From contig DUAT01000057.1 of NCBI GenBank assembly GCA_012960755.1, positions 108,470-172,469 of the forward strand: a DNA stretch of 64,000 nt, written 5' to 3'. This DNA comes from Gammaproteobacteria bacterium. GTDB taxonomy: Bacteria; Pseudomonadota; Gammaproteobacteria; Pseudomonadales; Azotimanducaceae_A. Below are positions 27,259 through 39,662 of the stretch, one piece after another. Position numbers and translations under genes: made by a program. Below the pieces are notes generated by a model. That model was not told where the DNA came from and searched no databases. It saw only the letters and a program-made list of their open reading frames with translations. Every line of letters begins with the position of its first letter. The first letter of the stretch is position 1.

Positions 27259-28424
27259 CTAGGCACCCCTGCAGCTCTGACCGCTTGTTGCGCAGCATCG
27301 GTTAAACTTGTCGCTGCAATGATATTAACGCCACTTTGTGCAAGTGCCTCGACACCCAGGTCTGCGTTGTTACCCTCAAATCTGACCACCACCGGGACTT
27401 TCACTCCGACTTCTTTTACGGCGCCGATAATGCCATGGGCAATGATGTCGCATTGAACGATACCGCCAAAAATATTGATCAATACCGCTTTAACATTACC
27501 ATCGGAAAGGATGATCTTGAATGCTTCACTCACTGTCTCTTTAGTGGCTGTACCCCCGACATCCAGGAAATTCGCCGGTTCACCACCGTGCAACTTAACA
27601 AGGTCCATGGTTCCCATAGCCAGTCCCGCGCCGTTAACCATACAACCAATACTACCTTCCAGCGCAACATAGTTGAGATCATATTCAGAGGCTTCATTTT
27701 CTCGATCGTCTTCCTGGCTTGGATCACGCATCGCCTGTAGTTCTTTCTGGCGGTAGAGTGCATTGCTATCGATAGAAACCTTTGCATCAAGACAGTGAAT
27801 ATCACCATCTTTGGTAACCACTAATGGGTTGATTTCCAAAAGCGACAGATCTTTTTCAACGAACATCCTGGCGAGGGTGGTAAATACTGTCGCAAACTGG
27901 TTGATCTGTTTACCCGCCAGACCTAACTGAAACGCAAGATCACGACCCTGGTAGGCCTGCGGACCAAGGGCAGGATCAATCACTGCTTTGAGAATTTTCT
28001 CTGGTGTTTCCTCTGCAACCTTTTCAATTTCACCCCCACCTTCTGTGGAAGCCATAAACACCACACGCTGAGACGAACGATCAATTACTGCGCCGAGGTA
28101 GAGTTCCCGTTCAATGTCGGCACACTCTTCGACATAAATTTTGCTCACCGGCTGTCCATTGGCGTCGGTTTGAAACGTGACCAGGTTGGTACCGATAAAC
28201 TTGTCACAGAATTCGCGGACCTCTGCTTCAGTTGATACCAACTTAACACCACCAGCCTTGCCGCGGCCACCGGCATGCACCTGCACCTTGATTACCCAGA
28301 TGTCTCCATCCAGTTCTTTTGTCGCCGCTACTGCTTCGTCTGCCGTGTCGACAGCAAAGCCTTTGGAAACAGGCAGTCCATATTGGGCAAAGACCTGCTT
28401 CGCCTGATACTCGTGGAGGTTCAT
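27255..28424 (-). CDS. sucC: Succinyl-CoA synthetase beta subunit
   Basis: A 389-residue beta subunit with an N-terminal ATP-grasp domain ([39 protein letters not shown] with the nucleotide-binding loop) and a C-terminal ligase domain containing [29 protein letters not shown] and [18 protein letters not shown]. It works with SucD to make ATP (or GTP) from succinyl-CoA. It follows lpd by 32 bases and overlaps sucD by four. Length is the same as in E. coli (388), nothing odd. Confidence 0.98.
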   Translation of the reverse strand: MNLHEYQAKQVFAQYGLPVSKGFAVDTADEAVAATKELDGDIWVIKVQVHAGGRGKAGGVKLVSTEAEVREFCDKFIGTNLVTFQTDANGQPVSKIYVEECADIERELYLGAVIDRSSQRVVFMASTEGGGEIEKVAEETPEKILKAVIDPALGPQAYQGRDLAFQLGLAGKQINQFATVFTTLARMFVEKDLSLLEINPLVVTKDGDIHCLDAKVSIDSNALYRQKELQAMRDPSQEDDRENEASEYDLNYVALEGSIGCMVNGAGLAMGTMDLVKLHGGEPANFLDVGGTATKETVSEAFKIILSDGNVKAVLINIFGGIVQCDIIAHGIIGAVKEVGVKVPVVVRFEGNNADLGVEALAQSGVNIIAATSLTDAAQQAVRAAGVPR

Positions 28425-28456
28425 AACTTATATACCTTAGAGTTGATAGTTCGTGA

Positions 28457-29953
<1,497 letters not shown>

Positions 29954-29964
29954 CTATGTGGGCA

Positions 29965-31170
29965 CTAGATATCCAGCAAGATGCGGGCTGGTTCTTCCAA
30001 AAAGTCCTTGATGGTGACGAGAAACCGAACCGCTTCCTGACCATCAATCAGCCGATGATCATAAGATAAGGCCAGGTACATCATGGGGCGGATTACGACT
30101 TCACCATTGACGGCCATGGGCCGTTCCTGGATCTTGTGCATACCCAATATGCCGGTCTGGGGAGGATTCAGAATCGGTGTAGATAACAACGACCCGAAAA
30201 CACCACCATTGGAAATAGTAAACGTGCCGCCCATCATATCGTCCATGGCCAGTTTGTTGTCCTGGGCTTTCGCGCCAAGCATGCTGATCTGGTTCTCAAT
30301 TTCAGCCAGGGTCAGACTATCTGCATCCCGCAAAACAGGCACCACAAGACCGCGGGGAGACCCAACCGCAACACCAATATCCTGATAACCATGATAAACA
30401 ATGTCATTGCCATCTATTGAGGCGTTAACCGCAGGAAAACGCTTCAGTGCTTCTACACTGGCCCGTACGAAAAACGACATAAACCCGAGCCGGGTCCCGT
30501 CGTGGGCCCTGGCGAACGCTTCCTTGTATTGAGCCCGCAGTTCCATAATCGCTGACATATCCACCTCGTTAAAGGTGCTTAGCATGGCCGCTGTTTCCTG
30601 AGCTTCTACCAATCGCCTGGCAATGCTGGCCCGCAAACGGGTCATGGGAACACGTCGTTCGACCCGACCCTCAGCTGCCGCGGGTTCGTTGGCAGCCAGG
30701 GCCACCGGCGGTGTCACTGGTTGACTCGCGATGCTGGCGACAGCTTTGAGGACATCTTCCTTGGTAATGCGGCCACCCTTGCCCGTTCCTTCAATGCGGG
30801 TAACGTCAATTTTATTTTCGACCGCAATTTTCTTTGCCGCAGGGCTTGCCAGGGTCTCTGGCCTGGCATCGTCGCTCGCGCCAGGGCTTGCGGCAGCAGC
30901 ACTGGCCGAGGTCGATTCTGTAGCAGGCTGGCGGGCACCGCCTTCGAAGATACCCAGCACCTCTTCCGCAAGAACAGTCTCTCCCTCTTGCTTTAAAATC
31001 TCGGTTACTACGCCATCCTCTGGCGCTACAACCTCAATAACCACCTTGTCAGTTTCGATATCAACCAGAATCTGGTCGCGCCTGACACTTTCACCGATCT
31101 GAACATGCCAGGCAGCGATTTCGCCATCTGCAATGGATTCAGGAAATTCCGGTGCTTTTATCTCTGCCAT
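29965..31170 (-). CDS. sucB: 2-Oxoglutarate dehydrogenase E2, dihydrolipoamide succinyltransferase
   Basis: A 401-residue E2 with one lipoyl domain (residues 1-77, lipoyl lysine in [11 protein letters not shown]), an Ala/Ser/Pro-rich linker, a peripheral subunit-binding domain ([34 protein letters not shown], about 108-145) and the catalytic domain ending with [19 protein letters not shown], which contains the active-site His and Asp. It transfers the succinyl group to CoA. Situated 43 bases after sucA and 69 bases before lpd. A second linker of Ala/Pro residues separates the E3-binding and catalytic domains, as usual. Confidence 0.98.
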   Translation of the reverse strand: MAEIKAPEFPESIADGEIAAWHVQIGESVRRDQILVDIETDKVVIEVVAPEDGVVTEILKQEGETVLAEEVLGIFEGGARQPATESTSASAAAASPGASDDARPETLASPAAKKIAVENKIDVTRIEGTGKGGRITKEDVLKAVASIASQPVTPPVALAANEPAAAEGRVERRVPMTRLRASIARRLVEAQETAAMLSTFNEVDMSAIMELRAQYKEAFARAHDGTRLGFMSFFVRASVEALKRFPAVNASIDGNDIVYHGYQDIGVAVGSPRGLVVPVLRDADSLTLAEIENQISMLGAKAQDNKLAMDDMMGGTFTISNGGVFGSLLSTPILNPPQTGILGMHKIQERPMAVNGEVVIRPMMYLALSYDHRLIDGQEAVRFLVTIKDFLEEPARILLDI

Positions 31171-31212
31171 AATTTTTCCTTACTCCACTTTTCGCCTGTC
31201 GTTACCGGATCG

Positions 31213-34059
31213 CTAATCAGTTCGTTCTGTATACAGGGCATCGTGTACAAACTGTTCCATTTGTCTTACATGCAGCAACATATAACCGGCTGCAGCAGCT
31301 GCAGACGCCTCTCTGCCCACATACTGCAGGTACAGTCCTGGAAATTTCTCATGAATAACCTTGCGCATATGATGCTGGCTGCTATACCAGGCACCCTGGT
31401 TCATGGGCTCTTCCTGACACCAGACTGCACTGGCGATATTTGGGTATCGCGCCAGGGTTTCAAGCATGTCGTCTTCCGGAAACGGGTAGAGCTGTTCCAC
31501 CCTGACAATCGCTACGTTCTTAAGGTTATCTTCCAGCCGTTTGCTATCCAGGTCATAGTAAACCTTACCCGAGCAGAAGATTATGCGGGTTACGTCATAA
31601 TCGGTTCCTGCTTGTGGCTCCTGAATGACCGTCTGGAACGCCCCATCACAAAGATCTTCCAGGGTACTGATGGCCAACTTGTGTCGTAAAAGACTTTTGG
31701 GGGTCATTACAATCAACGGCCGACGCAAAGGTCGAATCGCCTGACGACGCAACAAATGGTACATCTGTGCAGGTGTCGTCGGTACACAAACCTGGATGTT
31801 GTGCTCAGCACACAACTGCAGATAACGTTCCAGCCGCGCAGACGAATGTTCAGGTCCCGCCCCTTCGTAGCCATGGGGCAGTAACATGGTTAAGCCACAA
31901 AGTCGTGCCCACTTGTGCTCACCGCTGGTAATAAACTGGTCAATCACCACTTGGGCGCCGTTGGCAAAATCACCAAACTGGGCTTCCCATACCACCAGCC
32001 CTTCAGGCGCCGTGGAGGCATAGCCATACTCGAATGCCAGAATCGCTTCCTCAGATAAGAAAGAATCATAAATGACAAAACTGTTTTCATGTTCTCCAAG
32101 TTGTTTCAGGGGAACGAAGTCTCTACCTTCTTTCTGGTCATGCAATACCGCATGACGGTGGGCAAAGGTACCACGGCCAACATCTTGCCCCGTAACACGA
32201 AGATCATGTCCCTGTGCTAACAGGGTTCCGTAAGCCATAATTTCCGCATACCCCCAATTAATCGGGGTCGCACCGGCTGTCATCTTTTTTCTGTCATCAA
32301 ATATCTTGCCGACCTGTTTTTGCAATACAAAGCCTTCAGGCATATCGCTCAATTTGTTGGCAAGTTGCTGAAAGTCACGCAGGGGATACCGGGTATCACT
32401 TTCTACCGTCCAGTCGTGACCAAGGTACGGTTTCCAATCGACGAACATTGACGTATCCGGTTCCGTCAGATGGTCCCACGCCACCGCATTCCCCGCATCC
32501 ATCGCGTCGCGATACGCTTCAGTTCGACGAAGGTACTCTGCCTCGTCTATTGCACCTTCGGCGATCACTTTTTCAGCGAACAGGGTGAGAGTCGTTGGAT
32601 GCTGACGTATTTTTTGATACATCATTGGCTGGGTTATAGAAGGTTCATCACCCTCGTTGTGGCCACGACGTCGATAGGAAACGATATCGATGACAACATC
32701 CTTCTTGAATTCCATACGGTAATCGATGGCTAACTGAGAAACAAAGATAACCGCCTCAGGATCATCTCCATTGACATGGAAGATAGGCGCCTGCACCATT
32801 TTTGCGATCTCGGTGCAATAGTGTGTCGAACGGGCATCTTCCCGTTTACTGATGGTATAACCAATCTGGTTGTTAATAATGACGTGAATCGTACCACCCG
32901 TGTAGTAACCCCGGGTCTGGGACATTTGGAAGGTTTCCATGACCACGCCCTGCCCCGAAAAAGCTGCATCACCATGTACATTAATAGCCAATACCTTGTC
33001 ACCGGTTTTGTCGTCGCGGCGATCCTGGCGGGCGCGCACAGAACCTTCAATCACCGGCGCAACAATTTCCAGATGGGATGGGTTAAACCCGAGAGCAAGA
33101 TGCATTTCACCGCCCGGCGTCATCAGGTTAGATGAAAAACCCTGGTGATACTTCACGTCACCGGAACCAAACCCCGGCGTGTAGCGACCCTCAAATTCAT
33201 CAAACAACTCGTTAGGCTTTTTACCCATCAAATTAACCAACACATTGATCCGGCCGCGATGCGCCATGCCTATGACTGTTTCCGCCACGCCCGCTGAACC
33301 TGCTCGATGAATAAGCTCAGCCATACAAGGGATAAAACTCTCGCCACCCTCGAGTCCAAATCTCTTGGTACCCGGGTACTTGGTACCGAGGAACTTCTCA
33401 AGGCCTTCAGCGGCGATTAGCCGATCAAGAATCCGCCGCTTGACACCGTTACTGTAGCTCGGATTAGAGCGGGCACTTTCCATGCGTTGCTGCACCCACA
33501 GCTGTTCTGCCTCATCAACAATATGGATATATTCCGCCCCAACGGAATCACAATAGGTTTGTTCGAGCACGTCAATAATTTCACGAAGCGGCGCTTCTTC
33601 ATTTCCAAAGAACAAAGATCCGGTCTGGAAGCGAGTATCGAGGTCCGCTGCTGAAAGTTGATGATATTCCAGCTCCAGTACCGGTACTGGCAATATCTCT
33701 TCGAGTTTCAACGGGTCAAGACTGGCTTTCAGATGCCCGCGACGACGATAGCCTGATATCAATTCGCCTACCGCAAACTGCTTTCGTTCAAAGTCAGAAT
33801 GTACTGTGCTGGCCGCAACGGGAGACACCCTGGATTGGTTTTTTGACAGCAGTAAAAAATGAGCCCGGACGGTTGAATGAGATATATCCGGGGTCAGGGT
33901 ACCTTCAACCAATGGCAGGGTTTCGAAGTAACTGCGCCATTGATCCGCGACGGAGGAAGGATCTTCAAGATAATTTTCATAGAGTTCTTCAACGTAAGAT
34001 GCATTCCCACCTGAAATGTGGCCGCTACGCCACAGCTCTTCCATTTTGGTTTCCTGCAT
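31213..34059 (-). CDS. sucA: 2-Oxoglutarate dehydrogenase E1
   Basis: A 948-residue thiamine-diphosphate enzyme. The N-terminal E1 segment (MEELWRSGHISGGNASYVEE-LYENYLEDP) is full length; the ThDP region reads VIGMAHRGRINVLVNLMGKK and HVNGDDPEAVIFVSQLA; the transketolase-like domain has GRGTFAHRHAVLHDQKEGRD and the C-terminal VWCQEEPMNQGAWY. It decarboxylates 2-oxoglutarate and passes succinyl to SucB. It follows sdhB by 116 bases in the TCA operon. Slightly longer than E. coli SucA (933). Intact. Confidence 0.98.
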   Translation of the reverse strand: MQETKMEELWRSGHISGGNASYVEELYENYLEDPSSVADQWRSYFETLPLVEGTLTPDISHSTVRAHFLLLSKNQSRVSPVAASTVHSDFERKQFAVGELISGYRRRGHLKASLDPLKLEEILPVPVLELEYHQLSAADLDTRFQTGSLFFGNEEAPLREIIDVLEQTYCDSVGAEYIHIVDEAEQLWVQQRMESARSNPSYSNGVKRRILDRLIAAEGLEKFLGTKYPGTKRFGLEGGESFIPCMAELIHRAGSAGVAETVIGMAHRGRINVLVNLMGKKPNELFDEFEGRYTPGFGSGDVKYHQGFSSNLMTPGGEMHLALGFNPSHLEIVAPVIEGSVRARQDRRDDKTGDKVLAINVHGDAAFSGQGVVMETFQMSQTRGYYTGGTIHVIINNQIGYTISKREDARSTHYCTEIAKMVQAPIFHVNGDDPEAVIFVSQLAIDYRMEFKKDVVIDIVSYRRRGHNEGDEPSITQPMMYQKIRQHPTTLTLFAEKVIAEGAIDEAEYLRRTEAYRDAMDAGNAVAWDHLTEPDTSMFVDWKPYLGHDWTVESDTRYPLRDFQQLANKLSDMPEGFVLQKQVGKIFDDRKKMTAGATPINWGYAEIMAYGTLLAQGHDLRVTGQDVGRGTFAHRHAVLHDQKEGRDFVPLKQLGEHENSFVIYDSFLSEEAILAFEYGYASTAPEGLVVWEAQFGDFANGAQVVIDQFITSGEHKWARLCGLTMLLPHGYEGAGPEHSSARLERYLQLCAEHNIQVCVPTTPAQMYHLLRRQAIRPLRRPLIVMTPKSLLRHKLAISTLEDLCDGAFQTVIQEPQAGTDYDVTRIIFCSGKVYYDLDSKRLEDNLKNVAIVRVEQLYPFPEDDMLETLARYPNIASAVWCQEEPMNQGAWYSSQHHMRKVIHEKFPGLYLQYVGREASAAAAAGYMLLHVRQMEQFVHDALYTERTD

Positions 34060-34175
34060 ATCGTTACCTCCAGTTTATCCCTTTACATTTCGAGACGGCC
34101 GTATATGGCCATCCACTACGACTTATGCAATATCATCCAGGGACAGTTCGTGTGCTCTTTTGGCGTAGCCAGATT

Positions 34176-34880
34176 CTATATTGCCCGCTTCAGCAGCATA
34201 TTTCTAATATGGCCAATAGCCCTGGTCGGGTTTAGCCCTTTCGGACAAACGCTGACGCAATTCATGATTCCCCGACAGCGGAACACACTGAATGGGTCTT
34301 CGAGATTTGCAAGCCGCTCTTCTGTTGCTGTATCCCGGCTGTCAGCCAGAAACCGATAAGCCTGAAGCAGCCCCGCAGGACCAATAAACTTATCGGGGTT
34401 CCACCAGTAACTTGGACAGGCTGTGGAACAACAGGCACACAGGATACATTCATAGAGCCCATCAAGTTTTTCCCGGTCCTCGGGTGACTGCAAACGTTCC
34501 TGAGTAGGCGTGGGTTCATTGTTGATCAGATAGGGCTCGATTTTCTTGTACTGGTCGTAGAACTGTTCCATATCAACCACCAGATCCCGTATAACTGGCA
34601 ACCCCGGTAGTGGCTTGATAGACAGTGCATTGTTCCTGATCACTTCTGAAATCGGCGTGATGCATGCCAGACCGTTCTTTCCATTCATGTTGATGCCGTC
34701 TGAGCCACAAACCCCTTCACGACAAGAGCGGCGATATGTCACAGACTCATCCTGCTCTTTCAGCAGTTCAAGCAAGTCCAGGACCATCAGGTCCTTTCCA
34801 CCAGGGATTTCTACACTGAACTCCTGCATGTAGGGTCGCAGGTCTTTTGCCGGATCATAGCGATAAACACTAACTTGCAT
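34176..34880 (-). CDS. sdhB: Succinate dehydrogenase iron-sulfur subunit
   Basis: A 234-residue electron-transfer subunit. The [2Fe-2S] ligands are in SCREGVCGSDGINMNGKNGL-AC, and the [4Fe-4S] and [3Fe-4S] ligands in CILCACCSTACPSYWW and CRGIMNCVSVCPKGLNPT. It links the SdhA flavin to the membrane quinone site. The ATG follows the sdhA stop without any gap, so translation is coupled. The C-terminus (IGHIRNMLLKRAI) is typical. Complete and ordinary. Confidence 0.98.
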   Translation of the reverse strand: MQVSVYRYDPAKDLRPYMQEFSVEIPGGKDLMVLDLLELLKEQDESVTYRRSCREGVCGSDGINMNGKNGLACITPISEVIRNNALSIKPLPGLPVIRDLVVDMEQFYDQYKKIEPYLINNEPTPTQERLQSPEDREKLDGLYECILCACCSTACPSYWWNPDKFIGPAGLLQAYRFLADSRDTATEERLANLEDPFSVFRCRGIMNCVSVCPKGLNPTRAIGHIRNMLLKRAI

Positions 34881-36677
34881 TTAATAGACTCTCTTTTTCG
34901 GTTCAAAAATGCCCTCGGGCAGATCATCATCTGTACCCAGGATACCAGGACTAAAGTTGACGGCACGCTTGCGCAGGGACTTGTCGGTGGGGTCATATAT
35001 TGAGTGACATAACCAGTTGGTGTCGTCACGCTCCTGGTAATCATCCCGGGCGTGGGCGCCTCGGCTTTCTTTACGGGCTTCGGCTGCGATGGCTGTTGCT
35101 TCAGCCACCTCGAGGAGGTTATCCAGTTCCAGTGCCTCAAGCCGGGCAGTATTAAATGCCCGGCTCTTGTCTGAAATGCTCGCAGCACCAATCCTCTCCC
35201 TGAGGTCAGCGAGTTTCTGAATACCTTCCAACATGGGTTGTTCTTTTCTGAATACACCAAAATTTAACTGCATGCAGGACTGGAGCTCTTTCTTTAATAC
35301 GGCAACACTTTCGCCATCGCTCGACTCATCCCAGCGCCTCAAACGCGCAGTGGCAGCCTCCATGTCACTGGAGGAAGGCTGTACAGAATCCATACCCTGG
35401 GAGAGAGCTTCAATAATATGTAAACCTGCAGACCGACCGAAGACCACAAGATCGAGCAGTGAATTACCTCCCAGACGATTCGCTCCGTGAACTGATACGC
35501 ACGCGACTTCTCCAACAGCGTAAAGCCCTTCAACGATCTTGTCGGTTCCATCTGCATCAGGCACCAGGGCTTGACCATGAATATTAGTTGGAATGCCGCC
35601 CATCATATAATGGCATGTTGGCTCTACCGGAATGGGATCTTTAACAGGGTCAACGTGGGCAAAGGTTTTTGACAGTTCAACAATACCGGGGAGTTTAGAG
35701 TGGAGCACATCCTCCCCCAGGTGATCCAGCTTCAGCAGAACGTGATCACCATTTTCACCCGCACCCCTGCCGTCGAGTATTTCCAGAATCATACTCCTGG
35801 CGACCACGTCTCGACCCGCAAGATCCTTAGCTGTCGGCGCGTAGCGTTCCATAAAACGTTCGCCGTCCTTGTTTATCAGATAACCACCTTCACCACGGCA
35901 GCCCTCTGTGACCAGTACACCGGCACCGGCGATCCCCGTGGGATGAAACTGCCACATCTCAATATCCTGGACGGGTAGTCCTGCCCGTAACGCCATGCCA
36001 ACACCATCGCCGGTATTCATTAACGCATTGGTGGTGGACTGATAAATTCGACCTGCGCCACCGGTCGCGAACACGGTGGCCCTGGCTTTGATGTAATGGC
36101 TTACGCCGGTTTCCATGCAGATTGCGATCACACCCACGACGGCACGGTTCTGGTTCATCACCAGGTCAACCGCAAACCATTCGGAGAAGAACACCGAACC
36201 GGCTTTCATATTTCCCTGGTAAAGCGCATGTAACAAGGCGTGACCTGTTCGGTCCGCAGCAGCACAGGTCCGCTCAGCCTGACCACCTTGGCCGAAGTTT
36301 TTTGATTGACCACCAAAGGCTCGTTGGTAGATTCGGCCACTGTCAGTTCGAGAAAATGGCAACCCCATGTGATCAAGTTCGTAAACCGCCTGGGGTCCGA
36401 CACTGCACATGTACTGGATCGCATCCTGGTCACCAATGTAATCCGAGCCTTTGACGGTGTCGTACATATGCCAGCGCCAGTCATCATCAGGATCTTCGCT
36501 GCCAATCGCACAGGTAATACCACCCTGGGCAGACACCGTATGAGACCGGGTTGGAAAAACTTTGGATATTACTGCGGTTTTGCGTCCCGACTCGGCTAAC
36601 TGCAGAGCAGCACGCATTCCAGCACCACCGCCGCCAATGATAATGGCATCAAATTCCAGTGTTGATAGGTCACTCAT
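34881..36677 (-). CDS. sdhA: Succinate dehydrogenase flavoprotein subunit
   Basis: A 598-residue flavoprotein. The FAD motif [20 protein letters not shown] is at the N-terminus, the His that binds FAD covalently is in [19 protein letters not shown], the substrate site includes [20 protein letters not shown], and [13 protein letters not shown] carries a catalytic Arg region. The C-terminal [20 protein letters not shown] closes the domain. It is followed immediately by sdhB and preceded by sdhD after 36 bases. Slightly longer than the E. coli subunit (588). Confidence 0.98.
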   Translation of the reverse strand: MSDLSTLEFDAIIIGGGGAGMRAALQLAESGRKTAVISKVFPTRSHTVSAQGGITCAIGSEDPDDDWRWHMYDTVKGSDYIGDQDAIQYMCSVGPQAVYELDHMGLPFSRTDSGRIYQRAFGGQSKNFGQGGQAERTCAAADRTGHALLHALYQGNMKAGSVFFSEWFAVDLVMNQNRAVVGVIAICMETGVSHYIKARATVFATGGAGRIYQSTTNALMNTGDGVGMALRAGLPVQDIEMWQFHPTGIAGAGVLVTEGCRGEGGYLINKDGERFMERYAPTAKDLAGRDVVARSMILEILDGRGAGENGDHVLLKLDHLGEDVLHSKLPGIVELSKTFAHVDPVKDPIPVEPTCHYMMGGIPTNIHGQALVPDADGTDKIVEGLYAVGEVACVSVHGANRLGGNSLLDLVVFGRSAGLHIIEALSQGMDSVQPSSSDMEAATARLRRWDESSDGESVAVLKKELQSCMQLNFGVFRKEQPMLEGIQKLADLRERIGAASISDKSRAFNTARLEALELDNLLEVAEATAIAAEARKESRGAHARDDYQERDDTNWLCHSIYDPTDKSLRKRAVNFSPGILGTDDDLPEGIFEPKKRVY

Positions 36678-36713
36678 TAACTATTTTCCCGTCCCAAATC
36701 ATTATCAGCCATA

Positions 36714-37079
36714 CTATCCCCAAAGGATCGCCACGCTCCAAATCAGGTAGACCGCCAGCGTGATGATGCAGAATACCTGATAGACAAACCGAATCGCATC
36801 GGCGGCATTGCCGAAGTAATGTTCCCTGATATAGTCAGTACCAATTGTCCACATTCCGACCCAGGCGTGCGCGCAAGTCGAGGTAACTGCTAACAGGGTA
36901 AATATTTGCATCCAGGTCTGGCCGAATAACCCTTTCCACTGCGCATACGACAAATCACCATTGATGAGCAGAAACCCAACGACGACGACAGTATAGGTCG
37001 CTAGGATGACAGCTGTAACCCGTTGCACGACCCAGTCGGACAATCCACTGCGCGAAAAACTTGTGACTTGTGTAACCAT
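36714..37079 (-). CDS. sdhD: Succinate dehydrogenase membrane anchor subunit
   Basis: A 121-residue membrane anchor with three hydrophobic helices. The N-terminal RSGLSDWVVQRVTAVILATY matches SdhD, including Arg and Ser next to the quinone site; the haem-ligand His lies in STCAHAWVGMWTIGTDYI. Together with SdhC it forms the cytochrome b556 membrane part. The start is 9 bases after the sdhC stop. SdhD proteins are divergent, so identity rests on position plus this conserved motif pair. Confidence 0.94.
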   Translation of the reverse strand: MVTQVTSFSRSGLSDWVVQRVTAVILATYTVVVVGFLLINGDLSYAQWKGLFGQTWMQIFTLLAVTSTCAHAWVGMWTIGTDYIREHYFGNAADAIRFVYQVFCIITLAVYLIWSVAILWG

Positions 37080-37088
37080 ATCTATCCC

Positions 37089-37481
37089 TTATCCCTGTAC
37101 GACCCACACACCGGCGAGGAAAATAAGCATCGCCGAAAGTAGAATGGTCACCTTGGCAGCGAATCGGCTACCGTCCAACGTTTCACCAACACCCAGATCC
37201 AGCAACAGGTGTTTAATACCAGCCACGAAGTGATATGCCACAGCCGACATTAATCCCCAGGTAACAAACATGCCGAACGGGGACTTGATCAGCCCATTCA
37301 GTTTGTTAAACCCCGCTTCTGAAGAGAGAGAAATGTCCAGCGCATACAGCCCAAACGCAACACCCACAAACAAAACAATGCCAAATGCACGGTGAGCGAG
37401 GGAAGCATAAGCGGTAATTGGCCAGGCAAAAGCCCTTAAATCCGTCGGATAGACATTGGTGGGACGTTGGTCGTTTTTCAC
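37089..37481 (-). CDS. sdhC: Succinate dehydrogenase cytochrome b556 subunit
   Basis: A 130-residue membrane protein with three helices. The family motif RPTNVYPTDLRAFAWPITAY-ASLAHRAFGIVLFVG and the haem-ligand His in AVAYHFVAGIKHLLLDLG identify it. The start is GTG (MKNDQRPTNV...), the first codon downstream of a weak GAGAAC ribosome-binding site. It is the first gene of the sdhCDAB-sucAB-lpd-sucCD operon and stands divergent to gltA, the common arrangement in gammaproteobacteria. Confidence 0.96.
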   Translation of the reverse strand: MKNDQRPTNVYPTDLRAFAWPITAYASLAHRAFGIVLFVGVAFGLYALDISLSSEAGFNKLNGLIKSPFGMFVTWGLMSAVAYHFVAGIKHLLLDLGVGETLDGSRFAAKVTILLSAMLIFLAGVWVVQG

Positions 37482-37815
37482 AAAAAAGTTCTCATTCTAA
37501 GATCCACCCGGCGCATTAACAGATCCATGATCGACAAATGTTCGCAATCGGCCATGATGCCCCGGGGGTATGGTTTTAAGCCTGGCGCACCTGGAGAGCG
37601 CCATTATTTACGCGCGCTAATGATAGTGAGTTTGGACTCAAAAAACAAACCAACAACCTGACCTAAGCCGCAACACACAAGGCTTTACAAGGCAGGCTGG
37701 TTTTGGAATGATGGGCGGCAAGTTGTCACCTCCGTCAGTGAACTCATCCAGTGATACCGGCGGTATCCAAGTAATCAGCTACCAAATGCCTGTGCGGTAA
37801 CCCGGGAGTCCAAAA
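37482..37815. promoter_or_regulatory. Divergent sdhC/gltA control region (334 bases without a gene)
   Basis: No coding sequence is supported here. Towards gltA, TTTACA at 37684-37689 and AATGAT at 37707-37712 are 17 bases apart and could be a sigma-70 promoter about 100 bases before the gltA start. A weak GGCGC/GCGCC hairpin lies near 37583-37602. I could not identify a convincing ArcA or CRP site by eye. The region must hold both operon promoters. Confidence 0.5.
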
Positions 37816-39096
37816 ATGACGCAAACAGTTACAATCACCATCGACGGTAAGTCAACGGAATTGCCCGTTCTGGCGGCTTCCGAAGGCAAAAACGTCGTCG
37901 ATGTACGGGGGCTCATTGCCGAAGGTATTTTTACCTATGATCCGGGATTTTTATCAACCGCTAGCTGTGACTCCAAGGTAACCTATATTGACGGCGATGC
38001 AGGTATCCTCATGTACAGAGGGTATCCCATCGAGCAGTTAGCGCAGAAATCCAGCCACCTTGAAGTCTCTTACCTGCTGTTGAACGGCGAACTGCCCAAC
38101 CAGTCTGAGTATGATGCCTTCGAAACCAGTATTAAGTCACACCAGAGTATCGACGCCAAATTCCAGAATATATTCAACGGCTTTGCCCAGGGTGCACACC
38201 CCATGTCAATGGTGAGTGCCGCAATAGCCGGCCTGGCCGCCCTGTATCATGAAGATACGGATATCACCGACGCTTCCGACCGTATGACAACGGCCCACAG
38301 GCTGATCGCAAAAATTCCAACCCTGGCTGCAATGGCATACAAACATGGAAGAGATGAGGCATTTATTGAGCCAGACCCTGATTTATCCTATGCCGAGAAC
38401 TTCCTTCATATGTGTTTTGGTACCGCAGGAGAAAACTCAACTGTAAGCCCAACAATTGCCGGTGCCATGGACCGGATCTTTATTTTACATGCAGATCACG
38501 AGCAAAATGCCTCCACATCAACGGTGCGAATGGCGGGTTCGACAGACTGCAATCCTTACGCCGCTATCGCCGCAGGGGCTTGTGCACTCTGGGGTCCAGC
38601 CCATGGAGGAGCGAACGAAGCGGTGCTTAATATGTTAAACGAAATTGGTGACGAATCCAGGGTTGAGGAGTACGTTAAGAAGGCCAGGGACAAGGATGAC
38701 CCCTTCAAACTCATGGGATTCGGTCATCGTGTTTACAAGAACTTTGACCCCCGTGCAACAGTCATGCAGGAATCATGTCATGCGGTAATGGCCGAGCAAG
38801 GTGTGGAAGACGAACCACTGCTCAAAATAGCCCAGCGACTGGAAAAAATCGCCCGCGAAGACGACTATTTTATCGAACGAAAGCTCTATCCTAATATCGA
38901 TTTCTACTCGGGTATCACGCTGAAAGCGGTTGGCATTCCGACCGAGTTATTTACGGTGATATTCACCCTGGGACGTATGCCGGGTTGGATTACACATTGG
39001 ACAGAAATGCTCAGCGCCCCTTATAAAATTGCCCGACCAAGACAACTTTATCTGGGGGAATCCGCCAGGGACTATACAGGGATAGCCTCCCGCTAG
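37816..39096 (+). CDS. gltA: Citrate synthase (type II)
   Basis: A 426-residue hexameric-type citrate synthase. The active-site regions are visible: His in [10 protein letters not shown]...[14 protein letters not shown], a second His in [16 protein letters not shown] and the catalytic Asp in [20 protein letters not shown]. The N-terminal domain typical of NADH-regulated enzymes ([20 protein letters not shown]) is present. It condenses acetyl-CoA with oxaloacetate. Divergent from the sdh operon. The stop codon lies inside a stable hairpin (separate entry). Length equals that of E. coli GltA (427). Confidence 0.98.
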   Translation: MTQTVTITIDGKSTELPVLAASEGKNVVDVRGLIAEGIFTYDPGFLSTASCDSKVTYIDGDAGILMYRGYPIEQLAQKSSHLEVSYLLLNGELPNQSEYDAFETSIKSHQSIDAKFQNIFNGFAQGAHPMSMVSAAIAGLAALYHEDTDITDASDRMTTAHRLIAKIPTLAAMAYKHGRDEAFIEPDPDLSYAENFLHMCFGTAGENSTVSPTIAGAMDRIFILHADHEQNASTSTVRMAGSTDCNPYAAIAAGACALWGPAHGGANEAVLNMLNEIGDESRVEEYVKKARDKDDPFKLMGFGHRVYKNFDPRATVMQESCHAVMAEQGVEDEPLLKIAQRLEKIAREDDYFIERKLYPNIDFYSGITLKAVGIPTELFTVIFTLGRMPGWITHWTEMLSAPYKIARPRQLYLGESARDYTGIASR

Positions 39097-39102
39097 GAGG
39101 CT
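39084..39102 (+). terminator. Perfect 7-bp hairpin spanning the gltA stop codon
   Basis: AGCCTCC-CGCTA-GGAGGCT forms a perfect seven-base-pair, GC-rich stem with a five-base loop containing most of the gltA stop codon. TTTT follows eight bases later, so it is an imperfect intrinsic terminator at best. It may be an attenuator or 3' end stabiliser between gltA and the ppiB gene 35 bases downstream. Confidence 0.55.
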
Positions 39103-39136
39103 GACATCACTTTTAAAAGCACAACAGGAAAAACCA

Positions 39137-39628
39137 TTGGACATTACAGCACAAATAGAAACGTCAAAAGGCACCATTAATATCACCATGTTTGCCGACC
39201 GGACACCCGTGACGGTGGCAAACTTTACTAACCTTGCCCGCAAGGGTTATTACGACGGATTGAAGTTCCACCGCGTTATTCCCAATTTTATGATCCAGGG
39301 CGGTTGTCCACAGGGTTCAGGTACCGGGGGGCCCGGTTACCAGTTCGAGGACGAGTTTGATTCGTCATTACGACACTCAGCACCTGGACGGTTGTCGATG
39401 GCCAATGCAGGACCAGGAACCAATGGCAGCCAGTTTTTTATTACCCACGTCCCCACACCACACCTTGACGATGCCCACACGATATTTGGCGAGGTGAATG
39501 GCGCGGATGATCAGGCCGTTGTCGATGCCATTGCACAAGGTGACCTGATCGTGTCAATTTCGATGAGCGGTGATGTTGACGCCCTGCTCGAGGCGCAGAA
39601 AGATCGAGTCGCGCAGTGGAATAAATAG
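39137..39628 (+). CDS. ppiB: Cytoplasmic peptidyl-prolyl cis-trans isomerase (cyclophilin)
   Basis: A 163-residue cyclophilin. Catalytic and substrate residues are in [20 protein letters not shown] (Arg, Phe, Met, Gln), [20 protein letters not shown] and [12 protein letters not shown]. There is no signal peptide, so it is the PpiB cytoplasmic type. The start is TTG ([12 protein letters not shown]) with GGAA ten bases upstream; no ATG fits the N-terminus. It is 40 bases after gltA on the same strand, separated by the gltA-stop hairpin, so it may be co-expressed at a reduced level. Confidence 0.94.
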   Translation: MDITAQIETSKGTINITMFADRTPVTVANFTNLARKGYYDGLKFHRVIPNFMIQGGCPQGSGTGGPGYQFEDEFDSSLRHSAPGRLSMANAGPGTNGSQFFITHVPTPHLDDAHTIFGEVNGADDQAVVDAIAQGDLIVSISMSGDVDALLEAQKDRVAQWNK

Positions 39629-39662
39629 AACGGGTATAAAATTGACTTCTCGAGATTAAGGC

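Noticed and set aside
31105..31689. Plus-strand frame of 194 residues overlapping the sucA 3' end
   Set aside because: Antisense to a well-conserved sucA; no recognisable domain or start signal.
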